64,000 nt of DNA from Jiulongibacter sp966250325 (GCA_966250325.1 CBINGY010000012.1:19549-83548), one strand, 5' to 3'. Shown: positions 33,708 to 42,729, counted from the stretch's first letter. Notes: a model not told the origin generated them from the sequence alone. A program made the numbers and translations.

Positions 33708-34940
33708 TTATTTGACCCTTATTCGGGCCCCTACATAGAGCTTTTTATACGAACTAATTTTGTTTAACCTGCAGATTTCTGCCACTGAAGTACCATAGGC
33801 ATTAGCTATTTTGGTAAGATTATCACCAGGTCTCACTCTATACCACATTACCTTCACTACCTCTTCAGGGATCTCCTCCTCGAAGTCTTCTTCAAAAATC
33901 TCAGATTCGTCAGTTATCACCTCAGAAGGTCTTATTGATTCATCGATGTCATCCAGATACACTCTTGGCGATTTTCCTCTCAGATAATCGTACATACGGG
34001 ATGTCATCACAAATTCCTGCATTTTGATTTCAGTTCTGTCGGTTCTGAACTTGAAGATATTCTCGGCATCAAAAGCATTTCCTTCATATCTGGTTTCAAA
34101 GTGAAGGTGTGAGCCTGAGCTGCGGCCGGTACTACCGCCAAGCCCGATTATATCTCCAGCTTTGACCAGGGTGTTTTCACTAAGATGAAGCTGAGACAAA
34201 TGACCGTAAACCGTTTCAAGACCATTATAGTGACGAATCACCACACACCTACCGAAAGCTCCTTTGACACCGGAAATACGAACTATCCCATCAAAAACTG
34301 AATAAACCGGATCACCCGTTTCCAGATCCAGGTCTGTACCATAGTGCCATCTACGCCATCTATAACCCATATGAGACGTTACCGGACATTCATCCAAAGG
34401 CGGAGCCCAATACCTTCCCTTTTCGATATCATATAATTTAATTGGAACCACCTCGTCAAACGATTTCGGATCAATTCCGTACGGATTCACGTAATGATTA
34501 TCCCAAATGGAAAAATAACTGGCAATTTCGACCATTTCATCGGAACCAGGAAAACGAGCCATTTCTTCTATTTCTACCACCATTGGCTGCCCCTCGTCAA
34601 TAGAGCTGGTATCTTCATGGATAGTTTCATTCAATGTTTTCACAGGAAGAATTTCTACTCCTAACCCAGACGCAGCATCTGAACCCGGCAGACTGGAAGG
34701 AAGTTCTCTTTTTACTTCAACTGACTCGAAATTATTCTTGAAACGAAGTTTGGGTTCCTCTTCAAATTTAAAATCCACTTCCTGCTCAAAGGTCTCTGGT
34801 GCGGGAGAGGTGGGTGAAGAGGTCTCCTGCGTTTTCTTCTGAAAAATTTTGGGTGCACGAATAATCTTACCACGCTCCGTTTGAGCCCGAAGACCCGTGA
34901 AAGACCCCATCAAAAGAAGAAATACCAGAATTCTTTTCAT
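33708..34940 (-). CDS. M23 metallopeptidase with C-terminal LysM
   Basis: This 410-residue protein has a signal peptide (ending near GLRAQ), a long low-complexity acidic region, then an M23 domain: HYGTDLDLETGD gives the HxxxD zinc ligands and GSHLHFETRY the HxH. A LysM motif (RVRPGDNLTKIANAYGTS) ends the protein. It should be a periplasmic endopeptidase or amidase activator acting on peptidoglycan. It sits between trxB and bshB1 with 6-7 nt gaps, so it belongs to that transcript. Confidence 0.92.
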   Translation of the reverse strand: MKRILVFLLLMGSFTGLRAQTERGKIIRAPKIFQKKTQETSSPTSPAPETFEQEVDFKFEEEPKLRFKNNFESVEVKRELPSSLPGSDAASGLGVEILPVKTLNETIHEDTSSIDEGQPMVVEIEEMARFPGSDEMVEIASYFSIWDNHYVNPYGIDPKSFDEVVPIKLYDIEKGRYWAPPLDECPVTSHMGYRWRRWHYGTDLDLETGDPVYSVFDGIVRISGVKGAFGRCVVIRHYNGLETVYGHLSQLHLSENTLVKAGDIIGLGGSTGRSSGSHLHFETRYEGNAFDAENIFKFRTDRTEIKMQEFVMTSRMYDYLRGKSPRVYLDDIDESIRPSEVITDESEIFEEDFEEEIPEEVVKVMWYRVRPGDNLTKIANAYGTSVAEICRLNKISSYKKLYVGARIRVK

Positions 34941-34946
34941 ACGTTG

Positions 34947-35882
34947 TTACTCGTGTTCAGCAAGATATCGTTCCGCATCCAAAGCCGCCATACATCCTGT
35001 TCCGGCAGCTGTAACAGCTTGTCGGTAAACTTTATCCATGGCGTCTCCGCAAGCAAATATGCCGGGAATATTAGTTTTTGAAGTCCCTTTGGTTACCTCG
35101 ATATAGCCTGTTTCATCCATATCTATGAAACCCTGAAAAATGTCGGTGTTGGGCTTATGACCAATGGCCACAAAAAATCCGGTTGCTGGAATAACGCTTT
35201 CCTGATTTGTTTTGTTGTTGATAACCCGAACGCCCTCAACGCCATTTTTTCCCAGCACTTCAAGGGTTTCCGTATTAAACAATATCTCGATGTTTGAAGT
35301 ATTCTTTACACGGTTTTCCATAATGGTGGAGGCACGGAAAGCATCTTTCCTCACCAGCATGGTTACTTTTTTGCAGAGCTTTGAAAGGTAATGGGCCTCT
35401 TCTGCAGCCGTATCGCCTGCACCTACCACAATAACCTCCTGACCTCTGTAAAAGAAGCCGTCGCAAACCGCACAGGCAGACACCCCGAGTCCATTTAAAC
35501 GCTGCTCAGACTCCAGTCCAAGCCATTTGGCAGAAGCACCGGTGGCAATGATCACAGCACGAGCTGTTACTTCATGATTCTCGTCTATAATCACTTTGTG
35601 GGCTAAAGGCGTTGAGAAATCCACGCTAGTTGCCATTCCGTAGCGGTTATCAAGACCAAATCGTTCAGCTTGCATGCGTAGCTGCTCCATCATTTCCGGC
35701 CCTTGTATACCATCGGGATAGCCTGGAAAATTTTCGACATCATTGGTTATGGTTAACTGACCGCCAGGCTGACCTCCCTGATAAAGCACCGGCTTAAGAC
35801 CGGCACGTCCGGCATAGATTGCTGCAGTATAGCCCGCAGGACCTGATCCTAAAATGAGCAGATCAACATTCTCCTGAGTCAT
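34947..35882 (-). CDS. trxB: Thioredoxin reductase
   Basis: A 311-residue flavoprotein with the FAD motif GSGPAGYTAAIYAGR at residues 13-27, the redox pair C137/C140 in ACAVCDGFF, the NADPH loop VGAGDTAAEEA and the C-terminal FAD segment GIFACGDAMD. It reduces thioredoxin using NADPH. It leads the transcript trxB-M23 peptidase-bshB1. No exact TANNTTTG box is seen in the 175 nt upstream. Confidence 0.96.
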   Translation of the reverse strand: MTQENVDLLILGSGPAGYTAAIYAGRAGLKPVLYQGGQPGGQLTITNDVENFPGYPDGIQGPEMMEQLRMQAERFGLDNRYGMATSVDFSTPLAHKVIIDENHEVTARAVIIATGASAKWLGLESEQRLNGLGVSACAVCDGFFYRGQEVIVVGAGDTAAEEAHYLSKLCKKVTMLVRKDAFRASTIMENRVKNTSNIEILFNTETLEVLGKNGVEGVRVINNKTNQESVIPATGFFVAIGHKPNTDIFQGFIDMDETGYIEVTKGTSKTNIPGIFACGDAMDKVYRQAVTAAGTGCMAALDAERYLAEHE

Positions 35883-36057
35883 GTATGTTATTTCGGTTAA
35901 AAAGGATTTTGAGGTGCAAATTTCGACAAATAGGAAAGCAAAACCAAGCCCGGTCCTGTCATTTCCTCATTTCAACTTCCCTCGGGTTTCCTAATAGTTG
36001 TTAAATAAGAAAAGAACACAAATCCAGACGGAATGATTACCTCTAAAAAAATAATTC

Positions 36058-37944
36058 TTAAAAAAAGCGAAACTCGATTCTCCGGTTAAGTTTCCGGTTT
36101 TCTTCATTTATATTAGGCACTACTGGTTGGGTTTCTCCGTATCCGATCGATTTCAATTTATCCTTCGGTATTCCTTCACGTATTAAATAGTTTACCACTG
36201 ACTCGGCCCTTTTTTGAGAAAGTATGAGATTGTCCTGATCTTTCCCTACATCATCGGTATGAGCCAGAATTTCAACCCCTAGTCCGGGGTTATCCCAAAT
36301 GATGCGGGCAAGTTTACTCAATTCTACTTCTGACTCGGGTTTCAATTCCCAGCTGGCCTCATCAAAATAGATATTGCTAAGCTTTTCTACGTGTTCTTTG
36401 TCAATGGCATCCAGAGATATATCCATCAATCTGTTTTCTCTTACACCATCCTCCAATGTAAAACTGAGACTTTTGAAGAAATACTGCGGTTTTTCTACAT
36501 AGAGGCCGTAGTTCCCCGAATTAGGCAAGACGGCCATGTATTCCCCTGTTAGTGAATCAGACTCAAAATTGGAAAGCACCTCCTTGTTTTCCAGATTGAC
36601 GAGCTGCAAACGTGCCTGAATAGGCTGCTGGTCTTTGGCATTTTTGACAATTCCCTTGACGTAAAAGGTCGGATCAATTTTCTCTTTGAGCTGGGCGGGT
36701 AATTCAAAGGAATACAGTTTTACCTGATCACCTTTTTCAAACGAATAAAAGGCTTGTTTGCCATCTGCTGAAATTACAAGAGCAAACTGGTCATTCACAT
36801 CATTGACCGGATACCCCAGATTTACCGGTTTTTCAAATCCCGCACTTTTCTTTTCTGAAAGAAAGAGATCAAAGCCACCCAGAGATAAATGCCCGTTTGA
36901 TGCAAAAAACAGATTGGTTCCATTGGCATGTAAAAAAGGGGATACCTCATCAGAACCGGTATTGAGCACCTTGCCCAGATTTCGGGCTGTTGACCACTCC
37001 CCTTTTTCATTACGGATACTGGCATAAAGATCTTTGCCGCCTTCCCCGCCGTAGCGGTCTGAAGAAAATACAAGGACACGTCCGTCTGAGGATAAACTGG
37101 CCTGAGAATCCCACTCCGGAGAATTAACCTTCTTTCCCATATTTACAGGAACACTCCATTGGCCGTTCCTCTTTTGAGTTATAAAAAGATCGCATCCTCC
37201 TACCCGTTCCCGGCCTTCGCAACTGGTAAAAACCATCGTGTTTCCATCTGCTGAGATAGTGCAGGCACCTTCATTAAATGGTGTATTAATGGAATCAGAT
37301 AAGCCCATCGGCTTTCCCCAGGATTCTCCATTACGTTTCGAAATAAATATATCTTCATCTGCCCCATTATTCCTGGCCGTATAATAAACTGACTCACCGT
37401 CTGCTGTGAAAGCTGGGAAATACTGTCTGTCTTTAAAATTGAGAACCGAGGACATCTCCGTTGGATTTATCACCAGAGGATTTGACATGGTGGTCAAGGC
37501 AAACTTACAAGTAGCCAGTTGACGCTCAAGCTGCTCAAAAGCCGGTGTATTTTTTCGGGTGTTCTGCATAGCCAGTTCCAGATATTCCTGAGCCCTGGCA
37601 AAATCCCCGGTTTTCATGTCATCGCTGGCCAGAAAGGTGAAAGCCAGCACATACGATTTATTATTGGGATCAACCCTTAGAAGATGTTCGTAGTAGGTTT
37701 TGGCTGCAGGTAAATCTCGCCTTGAATAAGCCATTTGTCCCATCCGGTAAAGAGGAATTGGGTAGTCTGGGAAACGTTCAAGTGCCTCCCTGAAGAATTT
37801 AGAGGCTGTATCATATTCCCGTTTAACAAAAGCCTCTTCTCCCCTCTCGTACAAACCTATTGCCTTCTTATCCTGAGCACTGAGTGAGAAGCCAAACAAA
37901 GTAAAAGCGAATACAATCGTAAATCGAATGGATGAATACTTCAT
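36058..37944 (-). CDS. PorE-like outer-membrane protein: TPR, WD40-like propeller, CRD, OmpA domain
   Basis: This 628-residue protein has a signal peptide cut near SLSAQ. TPR repeats cover ~25-130, five or more PD40 propeller repeats (such as DGESVYYTARNNG, SADGNTMVFTS, SSDGRVLVFSSDRYGG) cover ~165-440, a carboxypeptidase-regulatory-like domain lies at ~450-520, and a C-terminal OmpA domain carries LSQKRAESVVNYLIREGI. This order matches PorE of the Porphyromonas type IX secretion system, although PorE is a lipoprotein and no lipobox is seen here. It probably tethers an outer-membrane complex to peptidoglycan. The start at 37944 gives the signal peptide; the longer frame upstream overlaps hemJ. 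Paralogues are common, so a direct T9SS role is an inference. Confidence 0.82.
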   Translation of the reverse strand: MKYSSIRFTIVFAFTLFGFSLSAQDKKAIGLYERGEEAFVKREYDTASKFFREALERFPDYPIPLYRMGQMAYSRRDLPAAKTYYEHLLRVDPNNKSYVLAFTFLASDDMKTGDFARAQEYLELAMQNTRKNTPAFEQLERQLATCKFALTTMSNPLVINPTEMSSVLNFKDRQYFPAFTADGESVYYTARNNGADEDIFISKRNGESWGKPMGLSDSINTPFNEGACTISADGNTMVFTSCEGRERVGGCDLFITQKRNGQWSVPVNMGKKVNSPEWDSQASLSSDGRVLVFSSDRYGGEGGKDLYASIRNEKGEWSTARNLGKVLNTGSDEVSPFLHANGTNLFFASNGHLSLGGFDLFLSEKKSAGFEKPVNLGYPVNDVNDQFALVISADGKQAFYSFEKGDQVKLYSFELPAQLKEKIDPTFYVKGIVKNAKDQQPIQARLQLVNLENKEVLSNFESDSLTGEYMAVLPNSGNYGLYVEKPQYFFKSLSFTLEDGVRENRLMDISLDAIDKEHVEKLSNIYFDEASWELKPESEVELSKLARIIWDNPGLGVEILAHTDDVGKDQDNLILSQKRAESVVNYLIREGIPKDKLKSIGYGETQPVVPNINEENRKLNRRIEFRFF

Positions 37945-38028
37945 GGTGAGTAGTCTACCTCTTATTTTTATGGCTTGAAATGTTGCCATCTTTATTCCTT
38001 CTTTTATCAACGCAAAAATTAAACCTTT

Positions 38029-38571
38029 ATGGGTCAGTTTTATCTTTTTTTTAAAGCCATGCACATCGTAGGGTTTGTGAGCTGGTTTGCAGGGCTTTTT
38101 TATCTGGTGAGAATGTTTGTGTATCATTCAGAGGTTCATCAAAAACCTTTGGCTATCCAGGATGACTGGAAAAAACAATATACGCTCATGCAATGGAGAG
38201 TATATAAAATTATCTCAACCCCGGCTATGATGTTCACCTGGACATTCGGGCTGGCCATGTTACTTACTAATTCCGGCCTTTTAAGCCAAACCTGGATACA
38301 AATTAAGCTCCTTCTTCTGGTCTTACTTACTGCTTACCACCTGTATTGCAAACGTGTTATTCAGAAACTCGAGAGAGGGGAAAATCCTTATACTTCATTC
38401 CAGTTCAGATTGATGAATGAATTACCTACACTTTTCCTGGTGGCCATTGTGTTGCTAGCTGTAGTGAGGAACATGCTCAATTTCCTCTACTTATTTTTGG
38501 GCATTCTTACTTTTGGCGTGGTATTATATCTGGCTGCAAAAGCCTATAAGAAACGAAGACAAACAAAATAG
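38029..38571 (+). CDS. hemJ: Protoporphyrinogen IX oxidase HemJ
   Basis: A 180-residue protein with four to five membrane segments. The N-terminal KAMHIVGFVSWFAGLFYLVRMFVYH, with a conserved histidine at residue 12, is the HemJ/CopD-like signature. It oxidises protoporphyrinogen IX in haem synthesis. It is 5 nt upstream of an 89-residue unknown gene, with which it is probably co-transcribed. Confidence 0.92.
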   Translation: MGQFYLFFKAMHIVGFVSWFAGLFYLVRMFVYHSEVHQKPLAIQDDWKKQYTLMQWRVYKIISTPAMMFTWTFGLAMLLTNSGLLSQTWIQIKLLLLVLLTAYHLYCKRVIQKLERGENPYTSFQFRLMNELPTLFLVAIVLLAVVRNMLNFLYLFLGILTFGVVLYLAAKAYKKRRQTK

Positions 38572-38576
38572 AAGCA

Positions 38577-38846
38577 ATGGATATTAAAAAAGTGAAATCG
38601 GAAACAGAGCTACCGAACGACCTACTCCGGGCACTTTGGCACGTCTGGAATGGAAACTGGGAAAAGGCTCATGAAATTGCTCAGTCCAAAGAAGGAACCT
38701 ATGATTACGACCGAATTCATGCATATCTACACCGTGAAGAGGGAGACCAGTTTAATGCCGCCTGGTGGTACCGGAGACTCGGACTTCCTTTCCCTACCAT
38801 TTCTTTACGAGAAGAATGGCAGCTTTTAGTAGAAGAATACGGTTAA
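38577..38846 (+). CDS. Conserved-looking small protein downstream of hemJ, function unknown
   Basis: This 89-residue soluble protein is rich in tryptophan and has the pattern LLRALWHVWNGNWEKAHEIAQ, then YDRIHAYLHREEGDQFNAAWWYRRLG. Two helical hairpins of this kind resemble a degenerate TPR. I recognise no named domain. The 5 nt gap from hemJ suggests co-translation. Its stop is 2 nt from the stop of the convergent lactamase-like gene. Confidence 0.65.
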   Translation: MDIKKVKSETELPNDLLRALWHVWNGNWEKAHEIAQSKEGTYDYDRIHAYLHREEGDQFNAAWWYRRLGLPFPTISLREEWQLLVEEYG

Positions 38847-38848
38847 TA

Positions 38849-39586
38849 TTACTCCCTGAAAAGATTCGCTGTATAATCAAGCAATTCGATGCCTCCGTAA
38901 GGCCCATGACCCGGAATAACGGTCTGAACATCCGGAAATTTAGCTTTGAGCACTTCAATGGTTTCGGTCCACTTTTCTTCATTAGCATCACCCAGATAAC
39001 CTTTGGATGCATCCATACATTTTACCAGACATCCACCAAACATTACCTTTTCAGCAGCAAAATAAGCCACCACATTGTCACGTGTATGACCTTCTCCGGG
39101 ATAATGTAAGAGAACTTCAGACTTGCCAGCCTTTAAAACCAGACTTCGTTCAAAGGTTTTCTGAGGTACTAAATTATCTTCGGCTTCAGCCAGTTTTGCA
39201 GTTAATGAGGTAGAATAGGAAGGAATACCGCGGGAATGGAATGCTTCCAGTCCGGCCAGGCAGTCATCATGAAAATGTGTAGCGACCACGGCCTTTATCT
39301 TCAGCTTTTTCTGCTCAATTAGAAATTCCAACAATTCTTCGGATGATTCTTCCGTGGCAGGGGTATCAAAAACAAGAGCCACGTTTCCGTTCACTACGAT
39401 CATTCCATTACACTCAACTTTCCCAAAACTGTCCGTTTTTAAGTAAGAAATGTGGTTGTAGGCATGATCACTTACTTTTTTTATGACCAGTGTTTCACTT
39501 TGGTATTCCAGATTAAGCTTAGAAAATGCGGAAATCTGGAAAAAGAACAGGACCCAAAAAACCAAAAGACCAATTAGATGTTTCAA
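38849..39586 (-). CDS. Putative subclass B1 metallo-beta-lactamase
   Basis: A 245-residue MBL-fold protein with a signal peptide. All B1 zinc ligands are visible: HFHDDC gives the two histidines and the aspartate (HxHxD), GEGHT the third histidine, GGCLVK the cysteine, and IPGHGPYGG the last histidine. The layout CNGMIVVNG...FDTPATEE...SRGIPSYSTSLT...GHGPYGGIELLDYT resembles CfiA/CcrA of Bacteroides and the IND/BlaB enzymes more than generic MBL hydrolases. It should hydrolyse beta-lactams in the periplasm, but activity is unproved. It follows crtZ by 5 nt, an unexpected neighbour. Confidence 0.78.
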   Translation of the reverse strand: MKHLIGLLVFWVLFFFQISAFSKLNLEYQSETLVIKKVSDHAYNHISYLKTDSFGKVECNGMIVVNGNVALVFDTPATEESSEELLEFLIEQKKLKIKAVVATHFHDDCLAGLEAFHSRGIPSYSTSLTAKLAEAEDNLVPQKTFERSLVLKAGKSEVLLHYPGEGHTRDNVVAYFAAEKVMFGGCLVKCMDASKGYLGDANEEKWTETIEVLKAKFPDVQTVIPGHGPYGGIELLDYTANLFRE

Positions 39587-39591
39587 CAGAA

Positions 39592-40044
39592 TCAGATATT
39601 AAAATATTTCTTAGGTACGTAGAGCATTCCGAAGCACTCTCCATGTTCCTTGCCTAAATGCTTGTGATGAACTTTATGTGCTTTTCTTAAGCCGGTCAGG
39701 TAAGGGCTTTTCACTTTGTCAAACCACTTAAATCGTTGATGAATAAGTACATCATGAATTAAAAAATAAGCAATTCCATAGAAAAGTATTCCAAGCCCGA
39801 TAAAGAACTTAAAATTGAGAACCGGCTCAATTCCAAAGTAAAACAGGAGTATACTCGGAACAGCAAAAATGGCAAAGAATGCATCATTCTTCTCAAAAAT
39901 TCCCTGGTACTTTGGTTGATGATGATCCTCATGAAGGTACCATAGGAAACCGTGCATTACAAATTTATGGGTACACCAGGTAATACCTTCCATGATAAGA
40001 AAGGTAAGAAGTGTTACGCCGGCAAACATCAGTATGTTCATCAT
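39592..40044 (-). CDS. crtZ: Beta-carotene hydroxylase CrtZ
   Basis: A 150-residue member of the fatty acid hydroxylase/carotene hydroxylase superfamily, with di-iron histidine boxes in THKFVMHGFLWYLHEDHHQP, HDVLIHQRFKW and HKVHHKH. It hydroxylates the beta-ionone rings of carotenes to zeaxanthin-type products. It has its own promoter at 40078..40108, separate from crtI-crtB, and is followed after 5 nt by the metallo-beta-lactamase-like gene. No lycopene cyclase is seen here, so that step must be encoded elsewhere. Confidence 0.9.
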   Translation of the reverse strand: MMNILMFAGVTLLTFLIMEGITWCTHKFVMHGFLWYLHEDHHQPKYQGIFEKNDAFFAIFAVPSILLFYFGIEPVLNFKFFIGLGILFYGIAYFLIHDVLIHQRFKWFDKVKSPYLTGLRKAHKVHHKHLGKEHGECFGMLYVPKKYFNI

Positions 40045-40077
40045 GATCCTAAGTTAATGCTAATCTACTCTGTTATT

Positions 40078-40108
40078 CAAAATTAATCTTGATTGAGGCA
40101 GAATGAAA
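40078..40108 (-). promoter_or_regulatory. Promoter for crtZ and the lactamase-like gene
   Basis: On the minus strand TTTC (40108-40105), 19 nt, TAATTTTG (40085-40078): an exact -7 box and a 3 of 4 -33 box. It lies in the 88 nt gap between crtB and crtZ and would give a leader of about 27 nt. Confidence 0.55.
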
Positions 40109-40132
40109 GATTTACCTCTTTAAATTATCCAA

Positions 40133-40969
40133 TTAAATAAGTCCCAGCTTAAAACGGGTATACGCTTTCATGAGAATCAGAACTTTTAGCGGATTCGAAA
40201 TACGTATCCGGCTGTTCATGATCTTATGGCTTTCCAAACGTCTTAGTTTATTGAGCAATCCCAGATAATACCTGTAAGCCAGAAAAACTCCCATTCTACT
40301 TTCTATTGGCAAATGAACCAATCCTTTGTAGGCCTCATGAAAATCGTTCTCAATCTCCCCAATAATCATTTGTTTGTCGCTTTCAGTAAGTCGGTTAGAG
40401 GTAAGGCCCGGGAAATAGGACCTCCCCAGATCATCAAAATCGGCTCTCAGATCTCTCAGGAAATTTACTTTCTGAAATGCCGATCCCAGCCTCATTGCAG
40501 GGGCTTTAAGTTCCTGAAAACGTTGTTCATCATTATTCACAAAAACACGAAGACACATAAGGCCCACCACATCTGCCGAGCCATAAATGTACTGCTCATA
40601 ATCTTCACGGGTTTTGTAATCTTTCACATCAAGATCAAACCTCATACTCTTCAGGAAGTCTTTGACATAATCATGTAGCTTGTATTTCTGTACCACTTCC
40701 TGAAAGGAATTAAGAATTGGATTCAGGCTGATTCCACGCTCTAAAGACCGTTCATATTCTACTTCAAACTCATCAAGAAGAGCCTTTTGGTCGTACCCAT
40801 GGAATGTATCTACAATTTCATCGGCATATCTCACGAATCCGTAAATCGCGTAAATGGCCGGCCTGATGGACTTCCCGAACAAGCTGATGCCCCATGAAAA
40901 TGAAGTGCTGTACGCTTTGGTAATGAGTTTGCTGCAATCATACGATGTACTGTCGAACAATTGTTTCAT
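40133..40969 (-). CDS. crtB: Phytoene synthase
   Basis: A 278-residue squalene/phytoene synthase. The first aspartate-rich motif is YADEIVD (residues ~47-53), and the second region has QKVNFLRDLRADFDDLGRSYFP. It condenses two geranylgeranyl diphosphates to phytoene. Its ATG overlaps the crtI stop by 4 nt, so the two genes are translationally coupled. Confidence 0.95.
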   Translation of the reverse strand: MKQLFDSTSYDCSKLITKAYSTSFSWGISLFGKSIRPAIYAIYGFVRYADEIVDTFHGYDQKALLDEFEVEYERSLERGISLNPILNSFQEVVQKYKLHDYVKDFLKSMRFDLDVKDYKTREDYEQYIYGSADVVGLMCLRVFVNNDEQRFQELKAPAMRLGSAFQKVNFLRDLRADFDDLGRSYFPGLTSNRLTESDKQMIIGEIENDFHEAYKGLVHLPIESRMGVFLAYRYYLGLLNKLRRLESHKIMNSRIRISNPLKVLILMKAYTRFKLGLI

Positions 40970-42432
40970 AGGTTATGGTGTTTGATAATAAGTTCACTAA
41001 CTACTTTCCCCGATATAAGTGAAGGTGGAACACCTGGCCCCGGAACCGTCAGCTGACCTGTAAAGTAAAGATTGTCCAATTTATTACTTTTTAGGCGTGG
41101 TCGGAGAATATGTGTTTGAAAAAGAGTGTTTGCCAACCCGTACGCATTACCTTTGTAAGAATTGTACTCACTTTTAAAGTCATTCACGCAGAATGACTCT
41201 TTGAATAAAACGGAATCTCTCAGACTCTGGTTAGTGAGATTTTCTAATCTGTCCAGAATCTTGTTAAAATAAATCTCTCTTATTTCGGACGTATCCTTGA
41301 GATCGGGGGCAATAGGGATAAGAAAAATGCCTGCTTCGCTGCCTTCAGGGGCTGATTCACGATCTGTCAAACTCGGGAAACTTGCATAAAATAATGGATC
41401 CTCCGGCCAGTTTGCCTTATCATAAATATCACGGGCATGAATTTCAAAATCGGTGTCAAAAAAAAGCGTATGATGAGTAACCCCTTTCAGCTTCTGACCA
41501 AAACCAACATAGAATAAAAGTGCCGAAGGGGCGAATGTCTTACGATCCCAGTAGCTTTCGGAATATTGACGGTGCTTAACGGGAAGAAGTTGTTCTGTAT
41601 GATGGTAATCTGCACCACTCAGAACAATATCCGCTTCAATTAGCCCTTCGTCCGTTTTTACACCTTTGATTTTTCTGCCCTCCAGTTCAAATCCTTTAAC
41701 AGGCTTCGCTGTTTTGATATCAACACCAAGTTCCTTTGCAAGTTGAACCATCGCCTTAACCACTTCGTACATACCTCCCTTCGGATGCCAGGTACCGAGC
41801 TTCAGATCGGCATAGTTCATGAAATTATAAAAGGAAGGGGTATCGGAGGGCTTCGCTCCAAGAAACAAAACCGGAAATTCCAGTATCTGCTTCAAATCGG
41901 CATTAGTAATTGTTCTGCCGACCTGTTTTTTAATCGTATCAATAAAACTCCCGAGTTTCAGGATGGTTTTCGGGGTAACAATTTCAAGTATACTTTCTCC
42001 CGGCCGGTAAACTAAATCTTTAATGGCTACCTCATAATTGTCTTCTGCCTCAGAGATAAAAGCCCTTAGTCTTTCTCCACTCCCGGCCTGCCTTTTCTCA
42101 AAAGTTTCTACCGTTTTTTCAAAATCAGCCGAAACAGGAATGGCATCTCCTTTACGGAAATAAATCTGATAACCGGGATCCAGCTGAATAAGTTGGTAGT
42201 AATCTGAAACAGATTTTCCAAAATCATTGAAAAAACGCTCGAAAACATCTGGCATCCAGTAAAAAGTGGGCCCTATGTCAAAAGTGAAACCATTTTTAAT
42301 CAGCTGCCTTGCCCGTCCACCTGGTTCGTTATTTTTCTCCAGAATTGTGACAGAGAAACCGCTTTCGGCCAGATAACAGGCCGCCGCTAAGGATGAAAAA
42401 CCTGAGCCAATTATAACTACCTTAACTGCCAT
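40966..42432 (-). CDS. crtI: Phytoene desaturase
   Basis: A 488-residue flavoprotein: FAD motif VVIIGSGFSSLAAACYLAESG at the N-terminus with EPGGRAR, and the C-terminal CrtI signature NLYFTGQLTVPGPGVPPSLISGK. It desaturates phytoene toward lycopene or neurosporene. It is the first gene of the crtI-crtB unit, with a -7 promoter box at 42517..42524 and a perfect dyad at the predicted transcript start. Confidence 0.94.
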   Translation of the reverse strand: MAVKVVIIGSGFSSLAAACYLAESGFSVTILEKNNEPGGRARQLIKNGFTFDIGPTFYWMPDVFERFFNDFGKSVSDYYQLIQLDPGYQIYFRKGDAIPVSADFEKTVETFEKRQAGSGERLRAFISEAEDNYEVAIKDLVYRPGESILEIVTPKTILKLGSFIDTIKKQVGRTITNADLKQILEFPVLFLGAKPSDTPSFYNFMNYADLKLGTWHPKGGMYEVVKAMVQLAKELGVDIKTAKPVKGFELEGRKIKGVKTDEGLIEADIVLSGADYHHTEQLLPVKHRQYSESYWDRKTFAPSALLFYVGFGQKLKGVTHHTLFFDTDFEIHARDIYDKANWPEDPLFYASFPSLTDRESAPEGSEAGIFLIPIAPDLKDTSEIREIYFNKILDRLENLTNQSLRDSVLFKESFCVNDFKSEYNSYKGNAYGLANTLFQTHILRPRLKSNKLDNLYFTGQLTVPGPGVPPSLISGKVVSELIIKHHNL

Positions 42433-42483
42433 ACAGTGGAATTCGACTTATTTACGCTTTCTGGATGAACCTGGATTAAGTGC

Positions 42484-42508
42484 GATATAATATTTTTTGT
42501 ATTATATC
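42484..42508. promoter_or_regulatory. Perfect 9+9 inverted repeat at the crtI transcript start
   Basis: GATATAATA and TATTATATC flank a 7 nt T-rich centre. The dyad begins just downstream of the position where crtI transcription should start (~42510), a typical repressor site. It could also form a short leader hairpin. No regulator gene lies nearby. Confidence 0.5.
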
Positions 42509-42516
42509 ATACCTCA

Positions 42517-42524
42517 CAAATATA
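42517..42524 (-). promoter_or_regulatory. -7 element for crtI-crtB
   Basis: On the minus strand TATATTTG fits TANNTTTG; predicted start near 42510, leader ~78 nt. No TTTG is present at 19-20 nt upstream, which fits a regulated promoter. Confidence 0.5.
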
Positions 42525-42658
42525 AGAGTAAAACCGAATTCACCTGAATAGGGTTTCAGAAAAGTCTATTTTTTATCAGTCCCGAACGAATATCAGAAAA
42601 TTTTCGGTGGATCAATGTAGTGCAAACAAATAACTAAGAATGCGGTTACACAAACATC

Positions 42659-42690
42659 CAAAAAGTAAAACCCCGGTTACTAACCAGGGC
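42659..42690 (-). terminator. Intrinsic terminator of ald
   Basis: On the minus strand CCCTGGTT, loop AGT, AACCGGGG (one mismatch), followed by TTTTACTTTTT. It lies about 40 nt after the ald stop. Confidence 0.7.
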
Positions 42691-42729
42691 ATACATCATC
42701 ATAACAGTTTAAGGAAATCTAATTTTATC

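Noticed and set aside
33248..33715. 155-codon open frame opposite bshB1
   Set aside because: The opposite frame has all catalytic motifs of BshB1; this one has none.
37945..38127. 61-codon N-terminal extension of the PorE-like protein
   Set aside because: It overlaps the start of the divergent hemJ gene and lacks a signal peptide; the signal peptide begins at 37944.
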